A DNA stretch of 25,212 nt from Desulfonatronospira sp. (GTDB lineage Bacteria > Desulfobacterota > Desulfovibrionia > Desulfovibrionales > Desulfonatronovibrionaceae): NCBI GenBank assembly GCA_007127015.1, contig SLAE01000084.1, forward strand, positions 1 through 25,212. Direction: 5' to 3'. Position 1 is the first letter of the stretch; each line of letters starts with the position of its first letter. A program made the translations under genes and the position numbers. The notes under the pieces are model-generated. The model ran no database searches and was not told where the DNA came from. It worked only from the letters and a program-made list of their open reading frames with translations. Positions 1 to 6,901 of the stretch are shown piece by piece.

Positions 1-280
1 CCGTACAACAGGTTCAGGAATTTGTCAAAATGACCGCAAAAACTCGCTCCAATGCAGACTAAATCAAAATTTTGGCCTTGCCTTATTTAACATACTGCAG
101 GGTAGCCAAAAATTTGATGTAAATTAAATCATATGGTTAAAGAATTTGATTGAGTCTGCCTAAGTCGCTCAAATCCCGCACTTACTTTCTGAACTGTTTT
201 AATCTTGAGCAGGTTGATGTTTTAAAGTAAGTGCGGGACGGCCGCTTTGCCAAACCCCCTGAACCTATTTAAGGATAAAC
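1..280. repeat. Long foldback (palindromic) repeat, copy A, interrupted by a nested hairpin
   Basis: This non-coding stretch downstream of clpX is the inverted counterpart of 6361-6585. Read against the reverse complement of that copy, the two align almost continuously with scattered mismatches. The element is itself an imperfect palindrome. Its left end (AACAGGTTCAGG at 7-18, then the TGACCGCAAA segment and GCAGACTAAATCAAAATTTTGG near 54-75, cited here by position) is mirrored by AGAATTTGATTGAGTCTGCC at 141-160, GGCCGCTTTGCC at 240-251 and CCTGAACCTATT at 259-270. Copy A carries about 65 extra bases (174-238) that copy B lacks. The similarity already exists at base 1, so the element probably extends past the window edge. 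No ORF or transposase is present. It may also end the clpX transcript. Confidence 0.85.
174..238. repeat. Small inverted-repeat element nested inside foldback copy A
   Basis: A perfect 15-bp inverted repeat, TCCCGCACTTACTTT (174-188) and AAAGTAAGTGCGGGA (224-238), encloses a 35-base loop. Copy B of the surrounding foldback lacks this segment and is continuous across the site apart from a few bases, so it looks like an insertion into copy A. The right arm recurs with small changes at 6693-6709 and, more weakly, at 16725-16735. It is short and non-coding, and would form a strong hairpin in RNA on either strand. Confidence 0.75.
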
Positions 281-293
281 AAAAAAACTAAAT

Positions 294-1544
294 TTACGCG
301 GTCTTGACCTCCTGCTGGTAAAAGATAAGAGGTTCAATTCCCTTCTCCACCACTTCCTTGTTTATCAGACATTCCTGAACACCGTGCATGGAGGGCAGCT
401 TATACATCACATCGAGCATGATGGTCTCCATGACGTTTCTTAATCCCCGGGCTCCGGTCTTTCTTTCCAGCGCCTTGGAGGCAATGGCCCTGAGCGCGTT
501 TTGCGTGAATTTCAGGTTGATGCGGTCCAGCTCGAACATCTTTTTGTACTGCCTGACCAGGGCGTTTTTCGGCTCGGTCAGGATGCGTACAAGATCGTCC
601 TCGGTCAGTTCCTGCAGGGAGGAAACCACAGGAATGCGGCCTACGAATTCCGGAATAAGGCCGTACTTGATCAGATCCGCGGGATGAGCCATGCCGATCA
701 GCTCATTGCTGCCCGCTCCCTGGATGTCTCCCAGCTCCGCTGCAAAGCCCATGCTTCCCTTTTGAATTCTGCCGCGCACGATTCTGTCCAGCCCGATGAA
801 CGCGCCGCCGACAATAAACAGTATGTTCGTGGTATTCAGGCGGATAAATTCCTGCTGCGGATGCTTGCGTCCGCCTTTGGGCGGTATATTGGCCTCGGTT
901 CCTTCGATGATCTTGAGCAGAGCCTGCTGCACTCCCTCACCGGAAACATCGCGGGTGATGGAGGGGCTGTCAGATTTACGGGCGATCTTGTCGATCTCAT
1001 CAACATAGATAATGCCCTTGGATGCAGCCTCCAGATTGTAGTCGGCATTCTGCATCAGCTGGACCAGAATATTTTCCACGTCTTCGCCCACGTATCCGGC
1101 CTCGGTCAAAGTGGTGGCATCAGCGATGGCAAAAGGCACCTGAAGAATGCGGGCCAGTGTCTGGGCCAGCAGTGTTTTCCCTGATCCGGTGGGGCCGATG
1201 AGCAGGATGTTGCTTTTGTCCAGCTCAACGTCGTCCTTCTGCTTTCTGGTGTAGCGCACACGCTTATAATGATTGTAGACTGCAACAGCCAGAATTTTCT
1301 TTGTCTGATCCTGACCGACCACATATTCGTCCAGAGCTTTTTTCAGCTCTGCCGGAGGAAGCAGGGCATTGGTGTCCAGGCCTTCCTCAGCATGATCCTG
1401 AGCAATGATTTCATCGCACAGGGATACGCATTCATTACAGATGTATACATCAGGGCCGGCAATCAACCTGTCCACCTCTTCCTGGGTCTTTCCACAGAAA
1501 GAGCAGCCCAGATCAGAGGCATAGGGTTTTTTCTTGTCAGGCAT
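294..1544 (-). CDS. clpX: ATP-dependent Clp protease ATP-binding subunit ClpX
   Basis: This is the AAA+ unfoldase that recognises tagged or damaged proteins, unfolds them and feeds them to the ClpP peptidase in the cytoplasm. The 416-residue protein has full family length. An N-terminal zinc-binding domain shows Cys14, Cys17, Cys36 and Cys39. Walker A (GPTGSGKT) is at 117-124, the GYVG pore loop at 150-153, Walker B (IIYVDEID) at about 178-185, and the ClpX-specific RKH loop at 226-228. A purine-rich AGAGGT lies about 4 bases before the ATG. It follows clpP with a 42-base gap on the same strand, so the two are probably co-transcribed. In many proteobacteria lon comes next; here the gene is followed by the foldback repeat and the window edge. 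Confidence 0.98.
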   Translation of the reverse strand: MPDKKKPYASDLGCSFCGKTQEEVDRLIAGPDVYICNECVSLCDEIIAQDHAEEGLDTNALLPPAELKKALDEYVVGQDQTKKILAVAVYNHYKRVRYTRKQKDDVELDKSNILLIGPTGSGKTLLAQTLARILQVPFAIADATTLTEAGYVGEDVENILVQLMQNADYNLEAASKGIIYVDEIDKIARKSDSPSITRDVSGEGVQQALLKIIEGTEANIPPKGGRKHPQQEFIRLNTTNILFIVGGAFIGLDRIVRGRIQKGSMGFAAELGDIQGAGSNELIGMAHPADLIKYGLIPEFVGRIPVVSSLQELTEDDLVRILTEPKNALVRQYKKMFELDRINLKFTQNALRAIASKALERKTGARGLRNVMETIMLDVMYKLPSMHGVQECLINKEVVEKGIEPLIFYQQEVKTA

Positions 1545-1586
1545 ATCTACCTCTAAAAACAGTTCTGAATTTGATAAAATTGTAAT

Positions 1587-2195
1587 TTATTTTTTGGTTT
1601 TGTCAATTTCGGATCTGGAGCTAAGCACAGTATCGATCAGCCCGTACGCTTTGGCATCCTGGGCCTCCATATAATAATCACGGTCGGTATCGTGCTCTAT
1701 CTTGGCCAGATCGGTTCCGGTATGATGGGACATTATCTCGTTCAGCTTGGCCTTGAGACGGATTATCTCCTTAGCCTGGATGTCCACGTCCGTAGCCTGA
1801 CCCTGAAAGCCGCCCATGGGCTGGTGAATAAGTATCCTGCTGTGCGGCAGGGCATATCTCATCCCCCTGGTACCCGCCGCCAAAAGCAAGGCTCCCATGC
1901 TTGCGGCCTGTCCCAGGCACAAAGTAGCCACAGGCGCGGATATATACTGCATGGTGTCATAAATTGCCAGGCCGGCTGTGACTGATCCGCCCGGTGAATT
2001 GATGTACAGATTAATTTCTCTTTCAGGGTTTTCCGACTCCAGAAAAAGGAGCTGGGCGCAGAGCAGATTGGCCACGTGATCATCGATAGGCGTTCCCAGC
2101 AGGATGATCCTGTCTTTCAGCAGTCTGGAGTATATATCGTAGGCCCGTTCACCTCTACCAGTGGTCTCAACGACTATGGGCACATTATAACTCAT
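1587..2195 (-). CDS. clpP: ATP-dependent Clp protease proteolytic subunit ClpP
   Basis: This is the serine peptidase that forms the double-heptameric chamber degrading substrates delivered by ClpX. The 202-residue length is normal. The catalytic triad is visible: Ser99 in GQAASMGA, His124 in RILIHQPMGG and Asp173 in the DTDRDYYM segment. The oxyanion-hole region SPGGSVTAG lies at 67-75. A GAGGA ribosome-binding site precedes the ATG. It sits between tig (145 bases upstream) and clpX (42 bases downstream), the conserved proteostasis order. Only a very short propeptide, if any, can precede the mature N-terminus. Confidence 0.98.
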   Translation of the reverse strand: MSYNVPIVVETTGRGERAYDIYSRLLKDRIILLGTPIDDHVANLLCAQLLFLESENPEREINLYINSPGGSVTAGLAIYDTMQYISAPVATLCLGQAASMGALLLAAGTRGMRYALPHSRILIHQPMGGFQGQATDVDIQAKEIIRLKAKLNEIMSHHTGTDLAKIEHDTDRDYYMEAQDAKAYGLIDTVLSSRSEIDKTKK

Positions 2196-2340
2196 GGTTG
2201 TTTCCTCGTTAATATTAATGAACAGATCTTGCAGCCTGGTCCATTAATTCAAGCTGCGTTTTTTTCAATGTTCGGGCTGAACAGGGATAGCAAAAATGAG
2301 TAAGCATGCCTCTGTTTCAGCCTGTGGTTAAAAATTAAAT

Positions 2341-3666
2341 TCAAGCTTCCTCAGCCGGGGCCTGCTCTTCTGTCTTTTCCGGAGGCACCATTTTGATCTC
2401 AGCCTGTTCATAGATCAGTTCCATGGCTTTATCCGCCAGCAGGCTGTCTTTCAGGGCGAACATGAGATTGTTCTCATGGTAGAATTTTCTCAGCTGTTCA
2501 AAATCCTGGCTGCTGGACTGGGCCTGCTTGTGGATATAGGCATCGATTTCCTGGTCAGTAATGGTCAGACCTTCGGCATTGGCCACTGCCAGCAGAAACA
2601 GCTGTGATTTGACCAGATCCTCTGCTTCGGGTCTGAACTGCTCTTCGAGTTCTTCTCTGCTTTTACCCAGTGAATCGGGATCTTTGCCCTGTTTTTCCAT
2701 CCTGGTCTTCAAGTCAGAGATTTTCTGCTCAATCCGGCCGCTGACCAGTGATTCGGGCAGTTCAAATTCAACCTTGTCCTTGAGCTTATCCAGAGCCTTT
2801 TTCTGAGCTGAGCTTTTATTCAGCTGCTTTCTGGTGCTTATATAAGAATTCCTGATGACTTCCTGCATTTTTTCCACGGAATCAAAGCCGCCTGCCTTTT
2901 GCGCGAGTTCATCATCCACTTCAGGCAGCTTTTTCTCCTTTATGCTGTGCAGGGTGACCTGCATGAGGACTTCTTTGCCTGCCAGGTTCTTGTTCAGAAA
3001 ATCATCCGGCAGAGTGATGTTTTTTGCTGCAGTCTCCCCCGGGGTAAGCTCCTTGACCAGTTCCTCAAACTCGGGCAGGGCCCCTCCCTCTCCCAGGGTC
3101 ATCTGAAAGTTCTGAGCCTTTACTCCTTCTATGGTTTTTCCCTCATCAAAAGCCTCGAAATCGATGATCACGACTTCCTTGTCTCGAGGAGAGCGCTGCT
3201 CATCCACGATTACAAGTTCAGCCAGGTTCTCCCTGATACGATTGATGACCTGTTCAATCTCCTCTGTTTTGACCTCTACTTCCTCTTCTTCTATCGTGAT
3301 CCCTTTGTATTCAGGAAGTTCAAATTCAGGGGCCACCTCAAAGCTTATCGAGTATTCAAAATCCTCGTCCCGGGTCAGAAGCCCGGCATCAACGTCAAGG
3401 CGAGAAAGCGGAGACATGTTCATTTCGCTCAGGATCTGGTTGATGTGCAGATTGATCAGGTCATTGGTGGCTTCATTGTAGATCTGCTTTTTGAATTTGC
3501 CCTCAATCACTGAAGAGGGCACCTTGCCTTTGCGAAAGCCCTTAACATCCACATCTTTGCGATACATGGCGGTTGTGGCGGCCAGCGCGGCGTGAACCTC
3601 TTCAGCAGGAACCTGAATTTTGACTTTTTTCTTGACCGGTGAAACATCTTCTACAGTGTATTCCAT
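2341..3666 (-). CDS. tig: Trigger factor (ribosome-associated chaperone and prolyl isomerase)
   Basis: Trigger factor binds the ribosomal exit tunnel and holds nascent chains. The 441-residue protein shows all three domains. The N-terminal ribosome-binding domain carries the signature GFRKGKVP at 43-50. An FKBP-like isomerase domain spans roughly 163-243. A long, charged, helical C-terminal chaperone region runs from about 250 and ends in an acidic, Ala/Glu-rich tail. A strong AAGGAGGT lies 8 bases before the ATG. The gene starts 57 bases after the tRNA-Leu 3' end on the same strand and is followed by clpP, so the tRNA and the tig-clpP-clpX genes may share transcription. Confidence 0.97.
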   Translation of the reverse strand: MEYTVEDVSPVKKKVKIQVPAEEVHAALAATTAMYRKDVDVKGFRKGKVPSSVIEGKFKKQIYNEATNDLINLHINQILSEMNMSPLSRLDVDAGLLTRDEDFEYSISFEVAPEFELPEYKGITIEEEEVEVKTEEIEQVINRIRENLAELVIVDEQRSPRDKEVVIIDFEAFDEGKTIEGVKAQNFQMTLGEGGALPEFEELVKELTPGETAAKNITLPDDFLNKNLAGKEVLMQVTLHSIKEKKLPEVDDELAQKAGGFDSVEKMQEVIRNSYISTRKQLNKSSAQKKALDKLKDKVEFELPESLVSGRIEQKISDLKTRMEKQGKDPDSLGKSREELEEQFRPEAEDLVKSQLFLLAVANAEGLTITDQEIDAYIHKQAQSSSQDFEQLRKFYHENNLMFALKDSLLADKAMELIYEQAEIKMVPPEKTEEQAPAEEA

Positions 3667-3723
3667 GAATAATTGACCTCCTTGGGTGTCTTCTGTCTTT
3701 TTTGGCTTAAGGCACTAATATAT

Positions 3724-3807
3724 TGGTGCGAGAGGGGGGAGTCGAACCCCCACGGACTAACCGCTGGATCCTAAGTCCAGTGCGTCTACCATTTCCGCCA
3801 CTCTCGC
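3724..3807 (-). tRNA. tRNA-Leu, anticodon UAG
   Basis: The minus strand folds as a type II (long variable arm) tRNA. The 7-bp acceptor stem pairs GCGAGAG with CTCTCGC. The anticodon stem CTGGA/TCCAG encloses the loop CTTAGGA, giving anticodon TAG, which reads CUA and other CUN leucine codons. The variable arm CGGTTAGTCCG is followed by the T arm GGGGG-TTCGACT-CCCCC. The discriminator A and the CCA end are encoded (CCA is the complement of 3724-3726). With CCA the gene is 84 bases. It lies directly upstream of tig. Confidence 0.96.
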
Positions 3808-4101
3808 GGAGAATGATTGTCTTGTCTGATAAGCATGACACATGCAGGCTGATTTGATCACCCGCGCCTGCCTGCTTATTAAATAAACCTGCTGTTGCCT
3901 GAAATTTTTTGCGAAACTGTATAATTAAAGCTGTTAAAGCTGAAAGTACGCTTATTCGGAATTGTCAAATAACAGCCCCGGATGATTTTTAAATGTCGCA
4001 CAAAGCCGGTGGTTACAAAATCAATCATAAAATATTGGACGTTAACTCAATATAGATGGATAGTCAATTGAAGATAAACTGCAGAGACATGACCTCCGGT
4101 T

Positions 4102-5232
4102 TCACCGCACGAAGCTCAGGCGAAGAAGATGTTTGTCCAGCCCGCCCAGGGCTTCAGGGGTATACCCCAGAACCTTCGTCCATATATATGATGACTCCAT
4201 GCAGAAATACATCTGCCGGTCAAGGAGCCCTTTATCTTTCAGGTGCCCGGCGATGAAGGAGAACTGTTCGAGGCGCAGAGGCAGAAGAAGTCTTTTCTTG
4301 CCGTCCAGTCCGGTTATGAATTCATTGTAGATGTATTTGGCCCGCGGCTCATTGCGCATAATAATGTTTTCCAGTTCGGGCATGAATCTGAACGACCCCA
4401 GGCTCAGATAAGCGATAACTTCAGGCTTGAGATAGTCGAAAATTGTTTCCACCGCCAGGGCGTATCCTTTTTCCCAGCCAGGGTAATGAATGATGGGATC
4501 AAAATGCAGACAGACCCTGAAGCCCTGAGCAGCGCAAAAGGCCGCGGCCCGCATCCTGTCCTCCAGGCCTGCTGATCCCTGTTCCTGGGTTTTGATGATC
4601 TCCGGGCTGTTGACCGACCAGGCCGGCAGCACCCTTGAAGGGTCAGAAACCTTTTTTATCCAGGATAGATCGATGATCTTGGATTTGAGTTCCAGGCAGA
4701 CATTGGGGTAATTTCCCAGAAACTGGACCAGATCTCCGGTATATCCGGTAAGAGGTTCCAGAGCCAGAGAATCAGTGAACTCACCTGTCCCGGCACGAAA
4801 AAGACTGCTTTCCGGTCTCAGCTTCAGCTCAAGCTCCCTGAAGAGATCTTCCTGGTTGGCCCAGACTTTAATGATTCGATCTTGAAAATAGGCCTTTAAG
4901 ATGCAGTAGCTGCAGTTAAGCGGGCAGTTCTCACCGATGTGCATTATGCGGTATGCGCAGCAGTGATAATTTCTGGTGCCAGGACAGAAGCGCAGAAACC
5001 GGCCTTTGTAATGTTTCAGGTACAGGATGAATGAGCTTTGCAGTTCCGGGCGGTTTGCAGAGGCTTCCGCCCGTGGACCGAAGCGCTGATCTGTTGACAG
5101 AGACCAGGGAACACCGGGAAGACGCGAGAGCACTCTTCTGGTCACCTGCGTGTAAAGCACCTCAGGATCTATGAGAATATGTACCGGAGGGCTCAGGTAT
5201 GCGGGCAGATCATGTACTGAACGGGTATTCAC
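4102..5232 (-). CDS. Spore photoproduct lyase-like radical SAM protein
   Basis: The 376-residue protein has the radical SAM cluster motif CxxxCxxC in ENCPLNCSYCILKAYFQ, with Cys103, Cys107 and Cys110 as the expected [4Fe-4S] ligands. The motif's surroundings and overall layout resemble the SPL (spore photoproduct lyase) family, which repairs a thymine dimer using a 5'-deoxyadenosyl radical. In Bacillus SPL, as I recall, the cluster is followed by a Tyr and, about 43 residues later, a catalytic Cys. Here the Tyr position is Ile111, and the matching later segment (AGTGEFTDSLALE, about 148-160) has no Cys. The exact reaction is therefore uncertain. It starts with GTG in a GTGA overlap with the stop of the upstream ParB-like gene, so the two are translationally coupled. 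It may act in DNA repair or on another substrate. Confidence 0.8.
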   Translation of the reverse strand: MNTRSVHDLPAYLSPPVHILIDPEVLYTQVTRRVLSRLPGVPWSLSTDQRFGPRAEASANRPELQSSFILYLKHYKGRFLRFCPGTRNYHCCAYRIMHIGENCPLNCSYCILKAYFQDRIIKVWANQEDLFRELELKLRPESSLFRAGTGEFTDSLALEPLTGYTGDLVQFLGNYPNVCLELKSKIIDLSWIKKVSDPSRVLPAWSVNSPEIIKTQEQGSAGLEDRMRAAAFCAAQGFRVCLHFDPIIHYPGWEKGYALAVETIFDYLKPEVIAYLSLGSFRFMPELENIIMRNEPRAKYIYNEFITGLDGKKRLLLPLRLEQFSFIAGHLKDKGLLDRQMYFCMESSYIWTKVLGYTPEALGGLDKHLLRLSFVR

Positions 5233-6161
5233 GGTGAAACCGGCCAGCAGGCTAAAAGCTCGGAATCCGCTATTTTCCGCAGCTGGTCTGCGGCAGCTTT
5301 GAGTTCTCCGGGGCTGCTGACCCTGATTCGAAATTCCAGATCCCTGCTTTCGAAGTGATCAGGATGCGTGCAGCTCCAACGGGTGTCAGAGATCAGCCTG
5401 TTCATGTCTTTTTCGGTCTGGTCCAAAAGTTTGTAATATTTCGGGTAAGCGGCTCGATAAAGGGCTTTGAGCATGGCTTCCATTTTGTCTCTGGGAGTCA
5501 GGTCTTTAACCAGAAGCTCATCCAGATTTAAAAGCCCGGGCACATCCCTGACATTCATGCCTTTCCCTGAGGAAATCCGGACAAGAAGCTCCAGAAAAAT
5601 CCGGGCCTTGTTCCTAGACCAGTCAAGTTTGTCCAGAAAGGGAAAAAGCACCTCAAGGTCCTTTGGCAAAAGAAGGCTTAAGACATGAGCGTTGGGCAGA
5701 AGCCGGGGGTTTCTGGTCAGAAGCTCATCCCAGGCAGGCGGCAGTTTAAGCCATGCTCTGAACAGGTTATTCTGCCTTGTCCGCTCCGGGATGCCCAGCA
5801 GCTGATAAATCCTGCTCATATCCCTGTTCAGAGGTGTGAAGTAGCGAAGCGCCCTGATTATCCTGCCCGGATCAAGGCTTTGTCCCTGGTTGGAGATAAG
5901 ATAGGCAACTCCTTTATCCCAGGGATCAGGGACATTTACGCGCAGAGCCTTGATTTTTTTTGAAAGTTTTTTCAGGCCCAGATATCTTTTATACCCGGCC
6001 ACAAGTACCGGAGCCTCACCTTCATAATGCACCAGAACCGGGATCAGCTGCCCCATGTTTTCAAGTGAGTAAAAAAGATCGTTTCCACAGGGTTCGGCCC
6101 AGAAAAGACATGGGTCCAGCCTTAGATTTTCTTCAAAGGAGATCGTAAAAATTTTCTGCAT
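5229..6161 (-). CDS. Divergent ParB-like protein, function unknown
   Basis: The 310-residue protein has the outline of a ParB/Spo0J N-terminal fold. SLENMGQLIPVLV (32-44) resembles the ParB 'S-I-x-x-x-G-x-L-x-P-I-x-V' strand-helix. AGYKRYLGLKKL (55-66) sits where ParB has its G-x-R-R-x-x-A-x-x-x-L box, but the arginine pair is only partly kept. A helix-turn-helix-like stretch lies at about 112-135 (NRDMSRIYQLLGIPERTR), followed by WLKLPPAWDELL and LPNAHVLSLLL, again in ParB order. The C-terminal 130 residues are not recognisable. There is no parA neighbour, so a chromosome-partition role is doubtful. The stop overlaps the GTG start of the SPL-like radical SAM gene, which suggests a joint function. 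Assignment rests on motif resemblance only. Confidence 0.6.
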   Translation of the reverse strand: MQKIFTISFEENLRLDPCLFWAEPCGNDLFYSLENMGQLIPVLVHYEGEAPVLVAGYKRYLGLKKLSKKIKALRVNVPDPWDKGVAYLISNQGQSLDPGRIIRALRYFTPLNRDMSRIYQLLGIPERTRQNNLFRAWLKLPPAWDELLTRNPRLLPNAHVLSLLLPKDLEVLFPFLDKLDWSRNKARIFLELLVRISSGKGMNVRDVPGLLNLDELLVKDLTPRDKMEAMLKALYRAAYPKYYKLLDQTEKDMNRLISDTRWSCTHPDHFESRDLEFRIRVSSPGELKAAADQLRKIADSELLACWPVSP

Positions 6162-6319
6162 GTTATATCCATTTGTTTATCAGGCCAAAGACAAAGGCCT
6201 TGAGAAATTGAAGTCCTTTCGTACGCGGACTGAAGATACAATCGTTTGATTTCTCTGTCCTGGTAGTTTATCTTGGCGCTTGACAACTTTTAATTCATCT
6301 TTCAATAGGACAGGGATCT

Positions 6320-6349
6320 ATTATATAAACTGAATCATGAATCCGTGAA
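6320..6349 (-). promoter_or_regulatory. Candidate promoter for the ParB-like/SPL-like operon
   Basis: On the minus strand a perfect TATAAT (complement of 6320-6325) is preceded, after 18 bases, by TTCACG (complement of 6344-6349), which matches the -35 consensus at four of six positions. It would give a leader of about 150 bases. This is a motif reading only. Confidence 0.4.
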
Positions 6350-6360
6350 GTTTATTTTTC

Positions 6361-6585
6361 GTATATCCTTAAACAGGTTCAGGGGTTTGGCAAAATGGCC
6401 GCAAACTGTTTGAGCGACTTAGGCAGACTTAATCAAAATTCTTTAACCATATGATTTAATTTAAATCAAATTTTGGCTGCCCTGCAGTACGTTAAATCAG
6501 GCAAGGCCAAAATTTTGATTTAGTCTGCCTTGGAGTGAGTTTTTGCGGTCATTTAGAAATTCCTGTACCTGTTGTACGGATTCAG
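6361..6585. repeat. Long foldback (palindromic) repeat, copy B, uninterrupted
   Basis: This is the inverted copy of the element at 1-280, without the nested 65-base hairpin. It is also self-complementary. The left arm AACAGGTTCAGG (6372-6383) and following GGCCGCAAA pair with the right arm TTTGCGGTC (6542-6550) and CCTGTACCTGTT (6562-6573). Inside, AGGCAGACTTAATCAAAATT (6421-6440) pairs with AATTTTGATTTAGTCTGCCT (6512-6531). A transcript could fold into a roughly 200-base hairpin. The sequence flanking the arms (TATCCTTAA on one side, TTGTACGGATTCAGG on the other) is also shared with copy A or with the fragment at 16747. No coding content. Confidence 0.87.
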
Positions 6586-6627
6586 GAACTGAATTAGTGT
6601 GGTCATTTTTGCAGATTTATTGCTCAG

Positions 6628-6722
6628 CAGGTTCCGGGTTTTGTCCGGCACCTGCTTTAGAAATTCCTGTTCTCTATTCAGACTGGAGCAGCCGAAAAGT
6701 AAGTGCCGGATTTTAGAACCTG
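6628..6722. repeat. Small imperfect palindrome related to the hairpin nested in copy A
   Basis: AGGTTCCGGGTTTTGTCCGG at about 6630-6649, continuing into CACCTGCTTT, is mirrored by AAAAGTAAGTGCCGGATTTT (6693-6712) and AGAACCTG. The right arm AAAGTAAGTGCCGGA differs from the arm of the element at 174-238 by about one base. The loop contains a second TTTAGAAATTCCTGT, which also occurs in the right arm of copy B (from about 6553). It is non-coding and looks like another member of the same mosaic repeat family. Confidence 0.65.
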
Positions 6723-6822
6723 ATTTATGGATACACAATATAATAAATTAAAGTCTATCCTGAGGACAAAAAGATGTCCAGACAGAAGAGACTTTTTCCA
6801 GTCAGGCAGTTAAACTTAAAGT

Positions 6823-6855
6823 TTGACACATTTCTATCTAAAAATAAATCCATGG
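6823..6855 (+). promoter_or_regulatory. Candidate promoter of the EF-G-like gene
   Basis: A perfect TTGACA (6823-6828) is followed by an A/T-rich stretch. The best -10 candidates (TAAATC at 16 bases, ATAAAT at 15 bases) are weak. It lies about 75 bases before the start codon, just after the repeat-rich segment. Confidence 0.35.
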
Positions 6856-6901
6856 CCATTAAGAGCTATGGATAACTTCACATAAAGGGGGCTACTCAAG
6901 C

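Larger units (their letters stand above)
6162..6901. other. 740-base intergenic region between divergent genes, rich in palindromic repeats
   Basis: This gene-free region separates the minus-strand ParB-like gene from the plus-strand EF-G-like gene. It contains a candidate minus-strand promoter (6320-6349), foldback copy B (6361-6585), a smaller imperfect palindrome (6628-6722) and a candidate plus-strand promoter (from 6823). A 7-bp inverted pair, CTGTCCT at 6255-6261 and AGGACAG at 6307-6313, lies in the leader of the ParB-like gene and could be an operator, but with no further support. A 61-codon minus-strand ORF at 6553-6738 falls wholly in the repeats and is not believed to be a gene. 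Confidence 0.8.

Noticed and set aside
501..1184. A 227-codon plus-strand open frame opposite clpX
   Set aside because: It is antisense to the conserved clpX sequence, has no recognisable domain and follows from the codon pattern of the real gene.
6553..6738. A 61-codon minus-strand ORF
   Set aside because: It lies wholly within palindromic repeats and has no ribosome-binding site or protein-like composition.
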